DNA of 64,000 nt from Pogonophryne albipinna (Eukaryota > Chordata > Actinopteri > Perciformes > Artedidraconidae): assembly GCA_028583405.1 (NCBI GenBank), contig CM053246.1:3778570-3842569 (forward strand), read 5' to 3'. Positions 21,855 through 32,067 of this stretch are shown here, piece by piece. Numbering within the stretch: the stretch's first letter is position 1; every line of letters starts with the position of its first letter. The position numbers and the translations under genes were made by a program. The notes under the pieces are model-generated. The model had not been told where the DNA came from. It worked only from the letters and a program-made list of their open reading frames with translations, and made no database searches.

Positions 21855-22104
21855 CTATGTAAATATATCCTGTAAATATAATGTATAATGTCCTTTATTG
21901 TTTTATGTTTCATGTGGAACCTATATGCTGCAGGTCTCCCTTGAAAAAGAGATCTATGATCTCAATGGGACCAATCTCGTTAAATAAAGGTTTGAAATGA
22001 AATGAAATGAAAGGTAACCGGTTAGAACTGAAATTGGCGATGAGGTCTTAAAATGTATGGAGAGGGTATTAAAAAAGGTCTTAAAAATTCCTGCATATAC
22101 CCTG

Positions 22105-24517
22105 GTATTGTTACTTGGATAACCTGATCCTTTTAACAAAAAAACATTTAGTTTCAATATTAAATCAGACCTTAGCCGTACTTCTTTGTTGTTTTATAAA
22201 CAAATACTCAACACACGGTAAGATTGGATGTTTTCAAGTGAGGTATGGCAATAACTTTCTGAGTATGTTTTCCCTCAAAACACATTTGGTTTATAACTAA
22301 GTATGGTATGAAGGCCTCCAACTTTGTGTACAGCTTTCCAGAGTCTTTCCAATATTTTTGTACCTCCGCCTATAAAGTTGTATTTATATGTTGTACAAAG
22401 GGCAGATAAAATTGAGGATTTTCGGATGTTTTGCTGCCTTCTGGCAAACAGCCTGTGGCCAACTGCAGCTCCAGTACCTGATGGTCTGGAATCCCAGCTG
22501 TGGGCAACGAGATGCAAGGAGATGTGGAAATTGACAGACATAAATAATGAGTAAGCCTGGGCAATCCCTTTTAGGCCCCGTGGAAATCACAGTATTGGTT
22601 GCAAGGAACCAAGACCTTGCCATTCAGTGCCCGGGCCTTGGCTTAGATGGTACAGGTTGTGTGTCCTCTGCGGAACAGATTGTTTCCTTTTCTCCTGTCA
22701 CTGCAATTGAGCTATTGCGAAGGAGGAAAAGAGAGTAGGAAAAAGGTCAACTGGATGTGAAGCTCCTATTATCAGCAATCTTCCTCTGGCTTCCATAAGC
22801 AGCTTGTTTCTAAGCTGCAGCCTAGCCAAGCATGAAAAGAATATCATTTCAGCCAATTTCCTGGTAGCATAGGTGCACAGAAAGCCATTGTAAGGCCAGC
22901 AAAACAGCCACAATAGAGTCACCGGCCTGCATGATAAAGATCTGCATAGGTAATGTCAGGGCAGCAATGAAGGCAATTTCTGCTTCCTCACACTTAAGTG
23001 AACTCCCTGACTCTGACCACTGTCCCTGTCAGTGAAAGAGATGGATAGCACTTTGTTGTATATAATTAGGAGCGGTACAGCACAGGGAGCTGCCAGCCTC
23101 TTCACACTTTATCTGCCCGATTAACCCTGAGCTTTGTTTGCTTCTTAAACTTCCCCGACTCTATTCTCTATAAATATGTTGACAGGAGAGATAAATGTTT
23201 AAATCGGTTTGTTCTAGTGTAGTAAGGAGCTTTCCAATGTTCAAACATCTCAGCACAGCTCCCATTCTGTAAAGGCAGACGCACTGCTGGAATACCGTCT
23301 ATTAAATAAAAATTAAACTAAAGCTGAATAACAGAAGAGATGGACTGCTAACTTTATTACAATGTTTCAAAGACAACCTGTTGCTATTAATCAGGTTCAA
23401 AGGAACCTGTTTTAATTTACACGTTGTATCACAATAGATTGGATAGATCAGTTTGGTTTCTGTCGCACAGAGACAAAACCTGAAAAGAAAGCAGACATGT
23501 GGCTCACAGCAGCCAGCAAGACACACTGACACTACGGTAATAACGCTTACACAAAATAATGTCCTTCAAACACCAGGGGAGTTTTCATGCGATTAATTAT
23601 CACAGTGAATTTATATATTTTTGAACTATTGTTTAGTTTTTATTTTCACGAGTACTTTCACACAGACCGTAAATATACGCAGGAAAAAGCGACACAATTA
23701 TTTCCGTAACAGTGTTAATTTTCTAAAAAGTTTAATTTAAGCTTGAACCAATCACATGATGCATGCAAATATTTTCCTTTTTAGAAATCCATCAGACACA
23801 GAGCAACATTTGCCATTATTACAGTTAATATTATTTCTGTTTTAGTCTCCACCAAATACGAAGGGAAACATCTGGATCTGAACACTGAAACACCTCTATG
23901 CTAACAAGCTAGTTGCTAACTTCTGTTTTCACTGATCACACTTGGTTTATTGGTTTCAATCACTAAATACTTTAAAATGATGATGTGGAGCAAATTCATA
24001 ATTTGTTGAAAGAAGCAGTAACTCGAAGAAAGACAGCTTTATGCTACTGTTATATATCAAATTTGACTTATCGGGCCTTTGAAATAGTGTATTTATTTCC
24101 ATAATTATTTGGACCAATTTGAAGCTGCAGTAAATAAACACGCATTTTCAGCTTTTGTTTTAGGGACAACAATGTATAATCTTCCACAGCAGCCACTTTA
24201 CACGGTAAATGGTCTAACATCATCAGCACTGGTTGTTATTATAGAGTATTAATGCACCTTATGGTCAATCAAGGCCAAATTAAATTGCAATATCTTTTGT
24301 GTGACATTGTTCTCAGACAAGAGAACGGCAGTGATCTATTTGACTGTGAGCAGTCGCTGCATTCTTTTCAATGTCAATAAGGAGCTATGGACCAGCAACA
24401 TTTCTGATAACTGTAATGACAAAGAAGGAAACCAATCTTGTCGCACATTTTGTTAATTACAACTTGCTAACTTCTCCTACTGTGACCAGAATTAGAAATT
24501 ACACGTAAATACTACGC
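22105..24517. other. Unique DNA, possible conserved non-coding block 22310-23180
   Basis: No element termini or domains seen. From 22310 to 23180 composition is balanced, homopolymers are few and words such as GACATAAATAATGAG and TATAATTAGGAGC (homeodomain-type TAAT cores) are present, the texture of conserved vertebrate enhancers. The rest (23190-24517) is AT-rich. ORFs overlap on both strands (22324-22623) and carry no domain. Confidence 0.3.
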
Positions 24518-24790
24518 TCCATATGTTTTGGTGTGGACTGAGTTCACACCTGCGATGAACCGCTCCAGAGTTCACTAGCGAGCCGCCCGAGACCACCTCT
24601 TTTAGGCGGACCAGGGACCGGTTGTTTAGTTCACATCAGAAGTCTCGTACTGCGTTCACACCAACCCAAACAAACCGCACCAAGGGGTTAACGCTCCAGG
24701 TATCGATTCAACAGTAGTGGTTTGAACGTGACCTATAATCCACATCTTGCACACTCATCTAGTTCACTTTGGAACCTTTGAATGTAATTT
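24518..24790. repeat. Possible decayed TIR element with GTTCACACC words
   Basis: GGTGTGGACTGAGTTCACACC near 24530 faces words such as TTCACACCAACC and AAACCGCACC near 24655-24680 in inverted sense. This resembles fish elements with GGTGTGAAC termini, but exact ends and a target duplication were not found. The minus ORF at 24759-24986 has no domain. Confidence 0.3.
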
Positions 24791-26129
24791 GAACCGCTGT
24801 CTGAGCAGCTGTGATATCCAACCCCAGGCTGAGCCTCCACCTGCTCCTCCTGGGCTGTAGCTCGGTGCCCACTTGGCACCTCCACCTGACGAAGTAATTC
24901 CTTGATCGTGCTTGCATGCTATGTGTACACAAAAGATGAGCCCATGCTAACTTCATCTTCTGAGTATGGCCGTTGTGGACTACCACATTGTCCCTTTAAC
25001 AAACATAATTAAGTCCAGCACTTTCATCCATTACTCCGGCAGGGAGTAGAAACATCTCACCTGGGACTCTCCGTCTTTACTGTTGACTTCATTTAGCTTC
25101 ACGGCTTCACTTAGCTGATAGAATGTTGATACTGGTCACTGCTGGTGTGTTCAATGACTGTATGTCATCATTGTTTTGAATTCCACATATAACACAGAGC
25201 TCTTATAGGTTATATATTATGCTAAAGTAATTGAATTGCCATAGTTGAGGAAGCCTCTACTGCGGAAAACTCTTAATTTTATGGCAAGGACATACTGTAT
25301 TTTCACGCTTTAATCACATTACAATATCCTTATTTTTTGTTCTGTTGAACTGATGCAGTGTAATGTTCACTGTCACCTCGACGAAAGAAAAGAGCAAAAA
25401 AGCTATTTATCACTATCCTCATTGTTAGTATGGTCTACTGCTTTTCTTTGTAGCTCAGCTACAGCAGTTCTCATTGTTTCTAAGGTAATTGAATGGTTTA
25501 AATTACGAGGGTGTATCGAACTATACTATGGCACATTCCTCAGAAAAGTGTTGTAATAAAGTTAGCATATGATATAAATGGACAGCGGAGAAGTGGATTG
25601 TGATGCTAGTTTCTTGGTTAAATTGATTATAGTCTATTATCAATTCAGGTTAAGAAACTAGTGTTGCTTGCATCCTATTTTAAAGGCATTTCTTTTTATA
25701 CTCTACTAAAATGCAACAAAAAAAGGGTTTGATTCTATTAATTTTGTCTTTTTTATTGCACTTTGGCAGCAGATTCCTGTGTAGCTTCAGATCTGAGTTG
25801 TCTTATTAGTAAGCCTAATTTATACTTTTGTAGCAACACTATTTTTATATAATGGCAAAGAAAGGGTTCAGAGTCTTTTCTTTTCTTCCTGTGTCATATG
25901 TGGCAGCACTGTTCAATGTTTCTTGAAAACATTACCCACTGTAGTGACGTGTGAATAAACTCCAACTCTGTATCAACAACACTGTTGTGTAACTTCAGTT
26001 AAATACTTGTATGTGTGTAGATTAGAAAGAGGTAAGATAAAGGATCTGCAGTATTTTATGAAGTATTAATCGTACAAAGGTCAGTTTTATACAAGTAGAA
26101 GTGTGTATTTACCTGGTAGTAGGCTGTCA
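24791..26129. other. AT-rich non-coding DNA
   Basis: Nothing beyond AT-rich sequence with short homopolymers. The ORF at 25353-25556 has no recognised motif. Confidence 0.45.
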
Positions 26130-26223
26130 GTAATGGCTACGCCTCTCTATTTGGAGTGGTAGATCTCGGCAGACTGGCAACTTTAAAAGTAGCTCTCGGT
26201 TCAGAAAAGGTTGGGCACCCCTG
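26130..26223 (-). mobile_element. Solo hAT terminus (CAGGGGTGCCCAACC)
   Basis: Read on the minus strand from 26223 the sequence starts CAGGGGTGCCCAACCTTTTC and continues GAACCGAGAGCTACTTTT, a very common vertebrate hAT end. The opposite end is absent, so this is a truncated remnant directly abutting a LINE tail. Confidence 0.55.
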
Positions 26224-26281
26224 GGCTACACTGTAGCTAATGGGCAGATTACAATAAAGCCTTGAAACTTGAAACTTGAAA
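26224..26281 (+). mobile_element. LINE 3' tail fragment
   Basis: CAATAAAGCCTTGAAACTTG followed by another AAACTTGAAA is typical of fish non-LTR 3' ends with a 7-8-bp terminal microsatellite. No coding part remains. Confidence 0.45.
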
Positions 26282-27497
26282 TGATCAAAACTCCATTGTC
26301 TCACTGAAACAGCCCTAAAAATCACAAACTGCCTTTAAAGAAAGCCAATTCCTTACAAAGTACTTCATATTCTACCAGTTGTAAAGTGTTGCACACTTCA
26401 AAGTGTATCGAAAAGTATCTTAGTAACACAAACAAAAGCAAAAAAAGCATTAATGTTAACACAACTGGATTGTCTTACTGTAATCACAAACGTGCCTTTA
26501 AGAGTCACAGTCTTAAAGAAGTATTTCATTTTTCTAGTTTTACAGCTAAACAAGTCATACTATCATCATTAAATATATCTGGTTTTATCGTTGACAAATA
26601 ATGACCTACTAAGGATACTCTAACAGGTTTCACATCAAAGGGGTAATAAAGTCACACCCCTATTGTGCAACATCCTTTATGAGGGGGCAATAAAACAATA
26701 AACATAAAAGTCATAAAAGTGAATGGGGCCCCGCCTTCAATGCTGTATCTAGTTCTCTATATATCCATGAACAAATTCATTGAGTTTCATTTCAAACTGT
26801 GAGCAACTTTCCAACAAAAGACAAAAGTAAGAGGCATCAGACAATGAAAACAGTATTTGGACCTGGGGTGTAATTTACCACAACTCAGTGTAAATGTAAC
26901 AGCCCTTACCATCCTAGAGAGCACACCAATGTTGTACTGTATCATATGTTTTACATCTCTGGAATGGGCATTGTATACCTTTTATTGGACCTTTATTTTA
27001 TTATAAAGCCTTCGTAACTTCAGTTACATACAACTTAATAAATTACCTGTCATTCATATTATATACTGTAAGTGCAGATTATCACAAAGACTACGTTAGC
27101 TTTTGAAGATGACTCTCAGACAAAACACTGAGCTGTTGTTGTGAAATTCCAGCAGCAGGTATGAAGAAGATAACATTCTCCAGATCTGTAAAGTATCACT
27201 TCCAGCTGTTGTGAAAACCCATCACAGCTGTCTACAGTTAAACCCTGTATTGTCTGTTGCAGAGGTGGTAATAATAGTACGCTTTGATTGTAGCCACAAT
27301 ACAGATCCGATCTCGCCTCCAATCTACCACACAATCTTAACAGTACCAGGAAGGTGAGGTTGGGTGGAGAAGAATGTTGAGATTACATTTTCTTCAGTGA
27401 TTAGCTGCATTGAAAATGAATGAATATCATTGTTTCACAATAGTATTTCATTTGCAGTAAATGTTTGTACATCTAAAGGGAAAGGTCTCTAGGTACA
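26282..27497. other. AT-rich non-coding DNA
   Basis: No gene or complete element seen. The ORFs at 26386-26601 and 27116-27334 are short and unrecognised. Confidence 0.45.
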
Positions 27498-27502
27498 GTA
27501 AG

Positions 27503-27891
27503 GGATACGTCCCCCTCTAGGGTAGAGGAGATTAACATACACCAGTATGGAATTGGTATAAATATAAGCGTTTATTTATAGATATAATAGCGGTAGCAAA
27601 ATAATAAAGCATGCAGCCTGGCACAAACAAAGGCCAACACAGGCGCAGGATTACAATGAAAAACCAACAGAAGGAGCCTAGTTAACACCAGGAAATAAAT
27701 GCTAAACGAAAAGTAACAAAACAAAAAAACACAGTCAAAAGGATACAAACTAACAAAAGAGCCTGTCGACCCAAACACCTCTTCGGAAGCGAGGGCGGAA
27801 CAGCCAATAACATCCAGGGAACCTCACAGCTCATTTGCATACACACAGACAGATCAAATACAGAATCAATAGGACCGGAGAGACCGTAACA
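27503..27891 (-). repeat. Gypsy 3' LTR, shortened by deletion
   Basis: Begins TGTTACGG on the minus strand next to the polypurine tract. Compared with the other LTR it lacks about 255 bp between GAGCCTGTC and ACCAAACACC; the junction carries GTC-type microhomology. An AATAAA signal is present on the minus strand at 27571-27576. The missing part contains the TTTTATAAG word of the other LTR. Confidence 0.88.
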
Positions 27892-27905
27892 CCCCCTCCC
27901 TTAAG
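27892..27905 (-). other. Polypurine tract
   Basis: On the minus strand TTAAGGGAGGGGG immediately precedes the 3' LTR start TGTTACGG. This is the expected primer for plus-strand DNA synthesis in LTR elements. Confidence 0.8.
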
Positions 27906-28045
27906 ACAAAACCCCACAGGTTTTTGTGAAGCCAAACACTTTACAGTATGCATATACAATACAAAAACAAATATAAAACACGAAAAATACAGAACACATC
28001 ACTACAGCCTGGACAAGCATCTGCCAACACATTCTCTGAGCCCTT

Positions 28046-28260
28046 TTAAGACGGATGTCTAATGTTGTAGTCCCGCACGATCAGAGCCCATCGCATGAGA
28101 CGCTGATTGTGCTTGTACACGCAAGAGCATAATACGAAGGGATCGTAACAAGTAAACACCACAATTGGCCAAAGGCTGAGTCCAACATGAATCTCAAAAT
28201 GCTGTAGAGCTAACACCAAAACTAGGATGAATATCCGATAAGCTAGCAGACACTCTCGGA
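28046..28260 (-). pseudogene. Gypsy pol remnant (end of RNase H)
   Basis: After the Gag/protease frame a segment reads ALQHFEIHVG and then NQRLMRWALIVRDYNIRH, which matches the end of the RNase H domain of vertebrate Ty3/Gypsy polymerases. The position of the usual TDHNPL box is altered (TCYDPF). Nothing of the RT palm or of the integrase remains on either side, so two large deletions have removed most of pol. The frame (28046-28462) is shifted relative to gag. Confidence 0.7.
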
Positions 28261-30089
28261 TTACCGGGAGAGTCGAAAAGTCGAGAGGCTTGTCCGAGCC
28301 GGCGTGTTGCGCTGGTCTCGCGACATCCTCATGAGGAGGGGAAGCCACAATTTCTGGCTTTCCCTCGGACACAGCTTCATCTGAGAGCATCGACACAAAC
28401 ACAGGATCAGACAAGGAAACATCAGAGTCACTTTTACTCGCCTGTGCGCGTGTGACGCACAAATAGGGGAACTGTTGGTATTTGCTTCTCTTTCCTCGGA
28501 TGACCCTGCGGACTGAGGAGAGGCCAATACTTCCATTGCAGGAGTCAAATTACTACCCGCAATGTCATTTCCCATTAGAAACACTATCCCTTTTAACGGT
28601 AACGCTGGACACACAGCGACTGGGAAAAAAACGGTTACTAGTTTTGATTGGACATGTACTTTGTGTACGGGCCGTGGGATATAACCCATCTCAATGCCGC
28701 ATAATGTGGAACCATAACCACAGGCTGATTGTTCAGAAAATGGCAGTGCGGAGGCAACAATCACAGACTGTGAGCCTCCAGTGTCTCGCAATATGCACAC
28801 AGGTCTCTGATCGGCAGACTCACCAGTTAAGGATAGTAACCCCTCGAACACAAAAGGCTTAAAACAGGGATCTATCTTACCATCGTCAGTGTCAGATGCA
28901 GGGATAGTGGATGACTCTGCTTTAATCAGGCCGATGCCTTTTGGAGGGGACATGTTTTGCGGCTGCTCTTTATGCTTCAGAGCTGCACAGTTGTCGATGA
29001 CATGTCCAGGTTGGTGACAGTAAAAGCACTCTCTCTTCTCTCTAGTTACATTATACACATTTAACGGCTCAGTAAATGGTGCGTCGGACACACGGCGTGA
29101 CCTCTCAGTAGAGACAGGGGAAAACACAGATTTATGCGTTAGCACATATTCGTCAGCTAGCACAGCGGCAGTAGAGAGGGAATTTACTTTTTGCTCGTTT
29201 AAGTAAACGACAATGCGATCAGGTAAATATTTCTTGAACTCCTCCAACATGATCAATTCCCCCAGAGAAAAATAATCTGTAGCATTACATGAGGCAATCC
29301 ACTTAGCAAAAAACATTCCCTTTTCTCTGGCGAACTCGACGTGAGTTTGATTAGGACCCTTCCTATGGTGTCTAAACTTCTGCCGATAAGCTTCAGGGAC
29401 TAACTTGTACACTCTAAGTATGGCACCTTTCACTGAGTTATAATTCAGACTGTCCTCTAGCGAAAGAGCAGCAGCCGCTTCCTGAGTTCTCCCGTGGAGT
29501 TTACACTGAACTAACAGAGCCCAGGCCTCAGCCGGCCACCGTAGTGCCGCTGCAATGCGCTCAAAAGCACCAAAACACGCATCCACTTCGGTCTCACGAA
29601 ATGTTGGCACTAAGGTAATATTTTTACTCACGTCGAAGGCAGGTGAATGAGGAGAACATGGCAAGGTTTTTTTCCGGCATGATCAACAGCACAGGATGCG
29701 CGCAGTTCGGAGTCTAGCTCCAGCTGACGCATCCTGACTTCCTTGTCTGCCTCGATCTCTAGCTTTTTTACTTACAACTGGAACTGTCTGCTCCGCTCCC
29801 TGTCCTCTGCCTCCAACTGGAGACGTGTGAGATGGACCTCTAGTTCACTCCCTTCCTCGGAGTCTGAGCTGCCAGGAGACGGTGGGCGGTAGCGAGGCGA
29901 CGTGAACGGTGCTTCAAACTGCCCGCCGCCCTCACTGTCACCACCCTCTCCTTTAGCAATTGAAGGCTCCGCCTCAGGCTTCCGACCCGACAGATCTTCA
30001 GCTAGGGCATTGGACACAGTGAGCTCCGCTGGTACAGCCAGTACAAGTAACCCCCTTCTTACCAACTCATCCACCACCAAGGCCTTCAA
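28261..30089 (-). pseudogene. Gypsy gag with protease-like domain, frameshifted
   Basis: Minus-strand order: 30089-29772 gives an acidic N-terminal part (starts MKALVVDELVRRGL; contains PPSPGSSDSEEGSELE). A stop and frame changes follow, then 29664-28261 gives a 467-residue frame: capsid-like alpha-helical region (about residues 10-160, with ALRWPAEAWALLVQCKLHG and LVPEAYRQKFR, SCAN/Gypsy capsid style), a CCHC zinc knuckle CFYCHQPGHVIDNC (about residue 213) and an aspartic-protease-like part with ILRDTGGSQSVI (about 292) and FLMGNDIAG (about 366). Gag would package element RNA; the protease would cleave the polyprotein. The end is shifted into another frame near 28450. The start follows the primer site by about 210 bases, as expected. 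Confidence 0.82.
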
Positions 30090-30298
30090 CTCTTTTTTTT
30101 AACGATTGCCTATTCACTGCGAGACTGCACTATCTCATGTAAGTCGTCTTTACGACACCGGTCTAACTGCTCATAGGAAGGACAGACTAAAAACGACTCC
30201 AAATAAAAAAATACCATATTCAGATGAACTGCACACATAGACCTACCAACTTGTTTATAGCTATAAAAACCACTTATAACCCCAGGAAAGTAGTTCAT

Positions 30299-30316
30299 AT
30301 CCCGGACGATCCCCCA
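30299..30316 (-). other. Primer binding site, tRNA-Pro type
   Basis: TGGGGGATCGTCCGGGAT on the minus strand lies 2-3 bases downstream of the 5' LTR. It matches the 18-base proline tRNA primer site known from gammaretroviruses with a single difference (A in place of C at position 7). Confidence 0.85.
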
Positions 30317-31313
30317 AATAAGTTACGTCCCCCTCTAGGGTAGAGGAGATTAACATACACCAGTATGGAATTGGTATAAATATAAGCGTTTATTTATAGA
30401 TATAATAGCGGTAGCAAAATAATAAAGCATGCAGCCTGGCACAAACAAAGGCCAACACAGGCGCAGGATTACAATGAAAAACCAACAGAAGGAGCCTAGT
30501 TAACACCAGGAAATAAATGCTAAACGAAAAGTAACAAAACAACCCTCACAGTCAAAAGGATACAAACTAACAAAAGAGCCTGTCTTATAAAACACCGCTA
30601 TACTAAGGGGCAAACAGTCAACATGGAGCTAAACTAATCTAAACACAATACTACTACAGAATACACAAGTTAACCACCTTTTAACAGAATTATCTATCAT
30701 CAAGAGCAAGTAGCGTGAGGTGTCTGTTCGCACAGCCAGGCCCGGTTCCAGAACAAAATGACTCAGGGTGCATCTGAGATTAGAGAGGGTGCTGTGGTAA
30801 AGTGCTATTTTTACAAGTGGGGAGTGGACCTAACACCCTCTAGGGGGGTCCTCACCTCCTCTAGGGGGGTCCTCACCTCCTCTAGGGAGGTCCGGGGGCA
30901 TGCTCCCCCGGGAAGATTTTTTTTTTTTAAATATTGAAGTTAAATGCATCAATCTGGTTTACTTTGAGAGCAAAATGAAGAGATCTATGGATACATCTCA
31001 ACACTCATATGAAACAGAACTGTAAACAGGTTTACTTTTTCTTTATGGATATTTTACAAATCACTCCCCTTTTAAGACTGAAATGTCTACATGCATAGCA
31101 GAAGATGGCATCTTTTTTACATGAATATTCCAGCCAATCTCTGTTTTGAAACCATGAGCTGCAAAATGAGCGCCTTACCCCGCTGTACAGGCAAGTTGGG
31201 TACTTTTTAAAATATACCTGGGCAGGTTCTGTTTAGCCGAGGTCCTCTGGCACTTGCGGGCCGCCGAGGGGTGGCGGTGTTTGGGGCAACGAAGACGGCT
31301 GTGAGTCGAGACG

Positions 31314-31429
31314 CAGGGGCGGACTGGCCATTGGGAATACCGGGAGTTTTCCCGGTGGGCCGGTACCGAAGTTGGGCCGGTCGGCCCGTGGAGTTTCCCG
31401 GGCTGATTTTTAGTGCCAGTCCGCCCCTG
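31314..31429. mobile_element. 116-bp MITE with CAGGGGCGGACTGGC ends
   Basis: Perfect 15-bp terminal inverted repeats bound a short GGGAATACCGGGAGTTTTCCCG-containing interior. The inner sequence matches the right end of the element at 37051-38279 and the start of the sequence at 34275, so three loci in this window carry the family. No matching target duplication was found. Confidence 0.65.
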
Positions 31430-31660
31430 GTCCGGCGGGAGTGTTACTGCTGGCGATAAGGGCTGGTTGTTTTAACCATTTTCTGATGTCCATCATTGAC
31501 TACTGTGTAAGCACCTTGCAGATGGCGAACGCGCAGCGGCACAGGTCACGCGCACCTGACATAATAACGTTACTTACCGTTTAAATTGACTAAATAAATT
31601 CAGCAGACAATGTTATTTAACCACAATTACAATTTATTATATATATATATTTACAACATT

Positions 31661-31710
31661 CTTCTTCTTCTTCTTCTTCTTCTTCTTCTTCTTCTTCTTC
31701 TTCTTCTTCT
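31661..31710 (+). repeat. (TTC)n microsatellite
   Basis: About 16 uninterrupted CTT/TTC units, next to an AT-rich run, inside the hAT element. Confidence 0.95.
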
Positions 31711-32067
31711 GATTACTATTATTATTGTTATTATATATGTAATATTTTTTTCACTTTTCATTTTTCAAATGAGGGTGCATAACGACTCAACTGAGGGTGC
31801 AATGCACCCTTATGCACCCCCGTAGAACCGGGCCCGCGCACAGCAGACCCTCCTGAATGTTCACAGTCCACAGCCTTTGTAGTCCTCCCCCGGAAGTTGT
31901 GCGCCGGATGTATGCAGGGATTGGAGGACGTCGAACCAAACACCTCTTCGGAAGCGAGGGCGGAACAGCCAATAACATCCAGGGAACCTCACAGCTTATT
32001 TGCATACACACAGACAGATCAAATACAGAATCAATAGGACCGGAGAGACGACGGCCGTAACAGTAAG

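Larger units (their letters stand above)
17178..22011 (+). mobile_element. L2/CR1/Rex-type non-LTR retrotransposon (LINE), near full length
   Basis: In order: a GC-richer 5' region with tandem monomers (17369-17790), an ORF2-like frame with an NPGP motif, an apurinic-type endonuclease, a reverse transcriptase and a C-terminal domain, then a 3' UTR ending GGTTAAATAAAGG-like (here CGTTAAATAAAGG) and a (GAAAT)n tail. AGGTAA occurs just before 17178 and just after 22011 and could be a short target duplication; the 5' boundary is therefore approximate. A hAT element interrupts the endonuclease (18568-19355). The copy is broken by several frameshifts. Confidence 0.85.
16775..22104. mobile_element. 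Outer hAT-like element (CAGGGTGTCC ends) hosting a LINE
   Basis: The left end CAGGGTGTCCGCGGGGTCTT and the complement of the right end (CAGGGTATATGCAGG then GGTCTTAAAAAG-like words) are typical of a fish hAT family whose termini are full of GTCTTAAAAAGTATTAAA. GTATT flanks both sides (16770-16774 and 22105-22109), shorter than the usual 8 bp. At 17095 an ATG opens MGKCKSASKWLEDKE, resembling the start of BED-finger transposases of this group. The LINE inserted just downstream, so only about 400 bp of left arm and 90 bp of right arm remain. Confidence 0.6.
30737..31836. mobile_element. hAT element inserted in the Gypsy LTR, 1100 bp
   Basis: Perfect 8-bp duplication CGCACAGC (30729-30736 and 31837-31844). 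The left end is CAGGCCCGGTTC; the complemented right end CGGGCCCGGTTC. The interior has a 20-bp tandem repeat (30836-30890, TCTAGGGGGGTCCTCACCTC type), an internal short TIR element (31314-31429), a (TTC)n run and repeated GAGGGTGCA words. Its segment 30821-31025 is clearly related to 37283-37455 inside another hAT element. No transposase ORF. Confidence 0.88.
27503..32062 (-). mobile_element. Ty3/Gypsy LTR retrotransposon, internally deleted, minus strand
   Basis: Target duplication GTAAG at 27498-27502 and 32063-32067. In element orientation (right to left): 5' LTR (32062-30319, itself carrying a hAT), primer site (30316-30299), gag with a protease-like domain, a short RNase H remnant, polypurine tract and 3' LTR (27891-27503). 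Reverse transcriptase and integrase are missing, so the interior is only about 2.4 kb. The shared LTR parts differ by only a few bases, mainly one A-rich patch, which implies recent insertion. This copy could move only with help from an intact relative, and its Gag frame is also damaged. Confidence 0.9.
30319..32062 (-). repeat. Gypsy 5' LTR, interrupted by a hAT element
   Basis: Without the insertion at 30737-31836 and its duplication the LTR is about 640 bp, the likely native length. Its left 260 bp and right 130 bp match the 3' LTR nearly base for base. It retains a TTTTATAAG word near 30590 (minus strand), a candidate TATA element. Confidence 0.88.

Noticed and set aside
28482..28862. Plus-strand 126-codon ORF
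   Set aside because: Antisense shadow of the Gypsy protease-like region.
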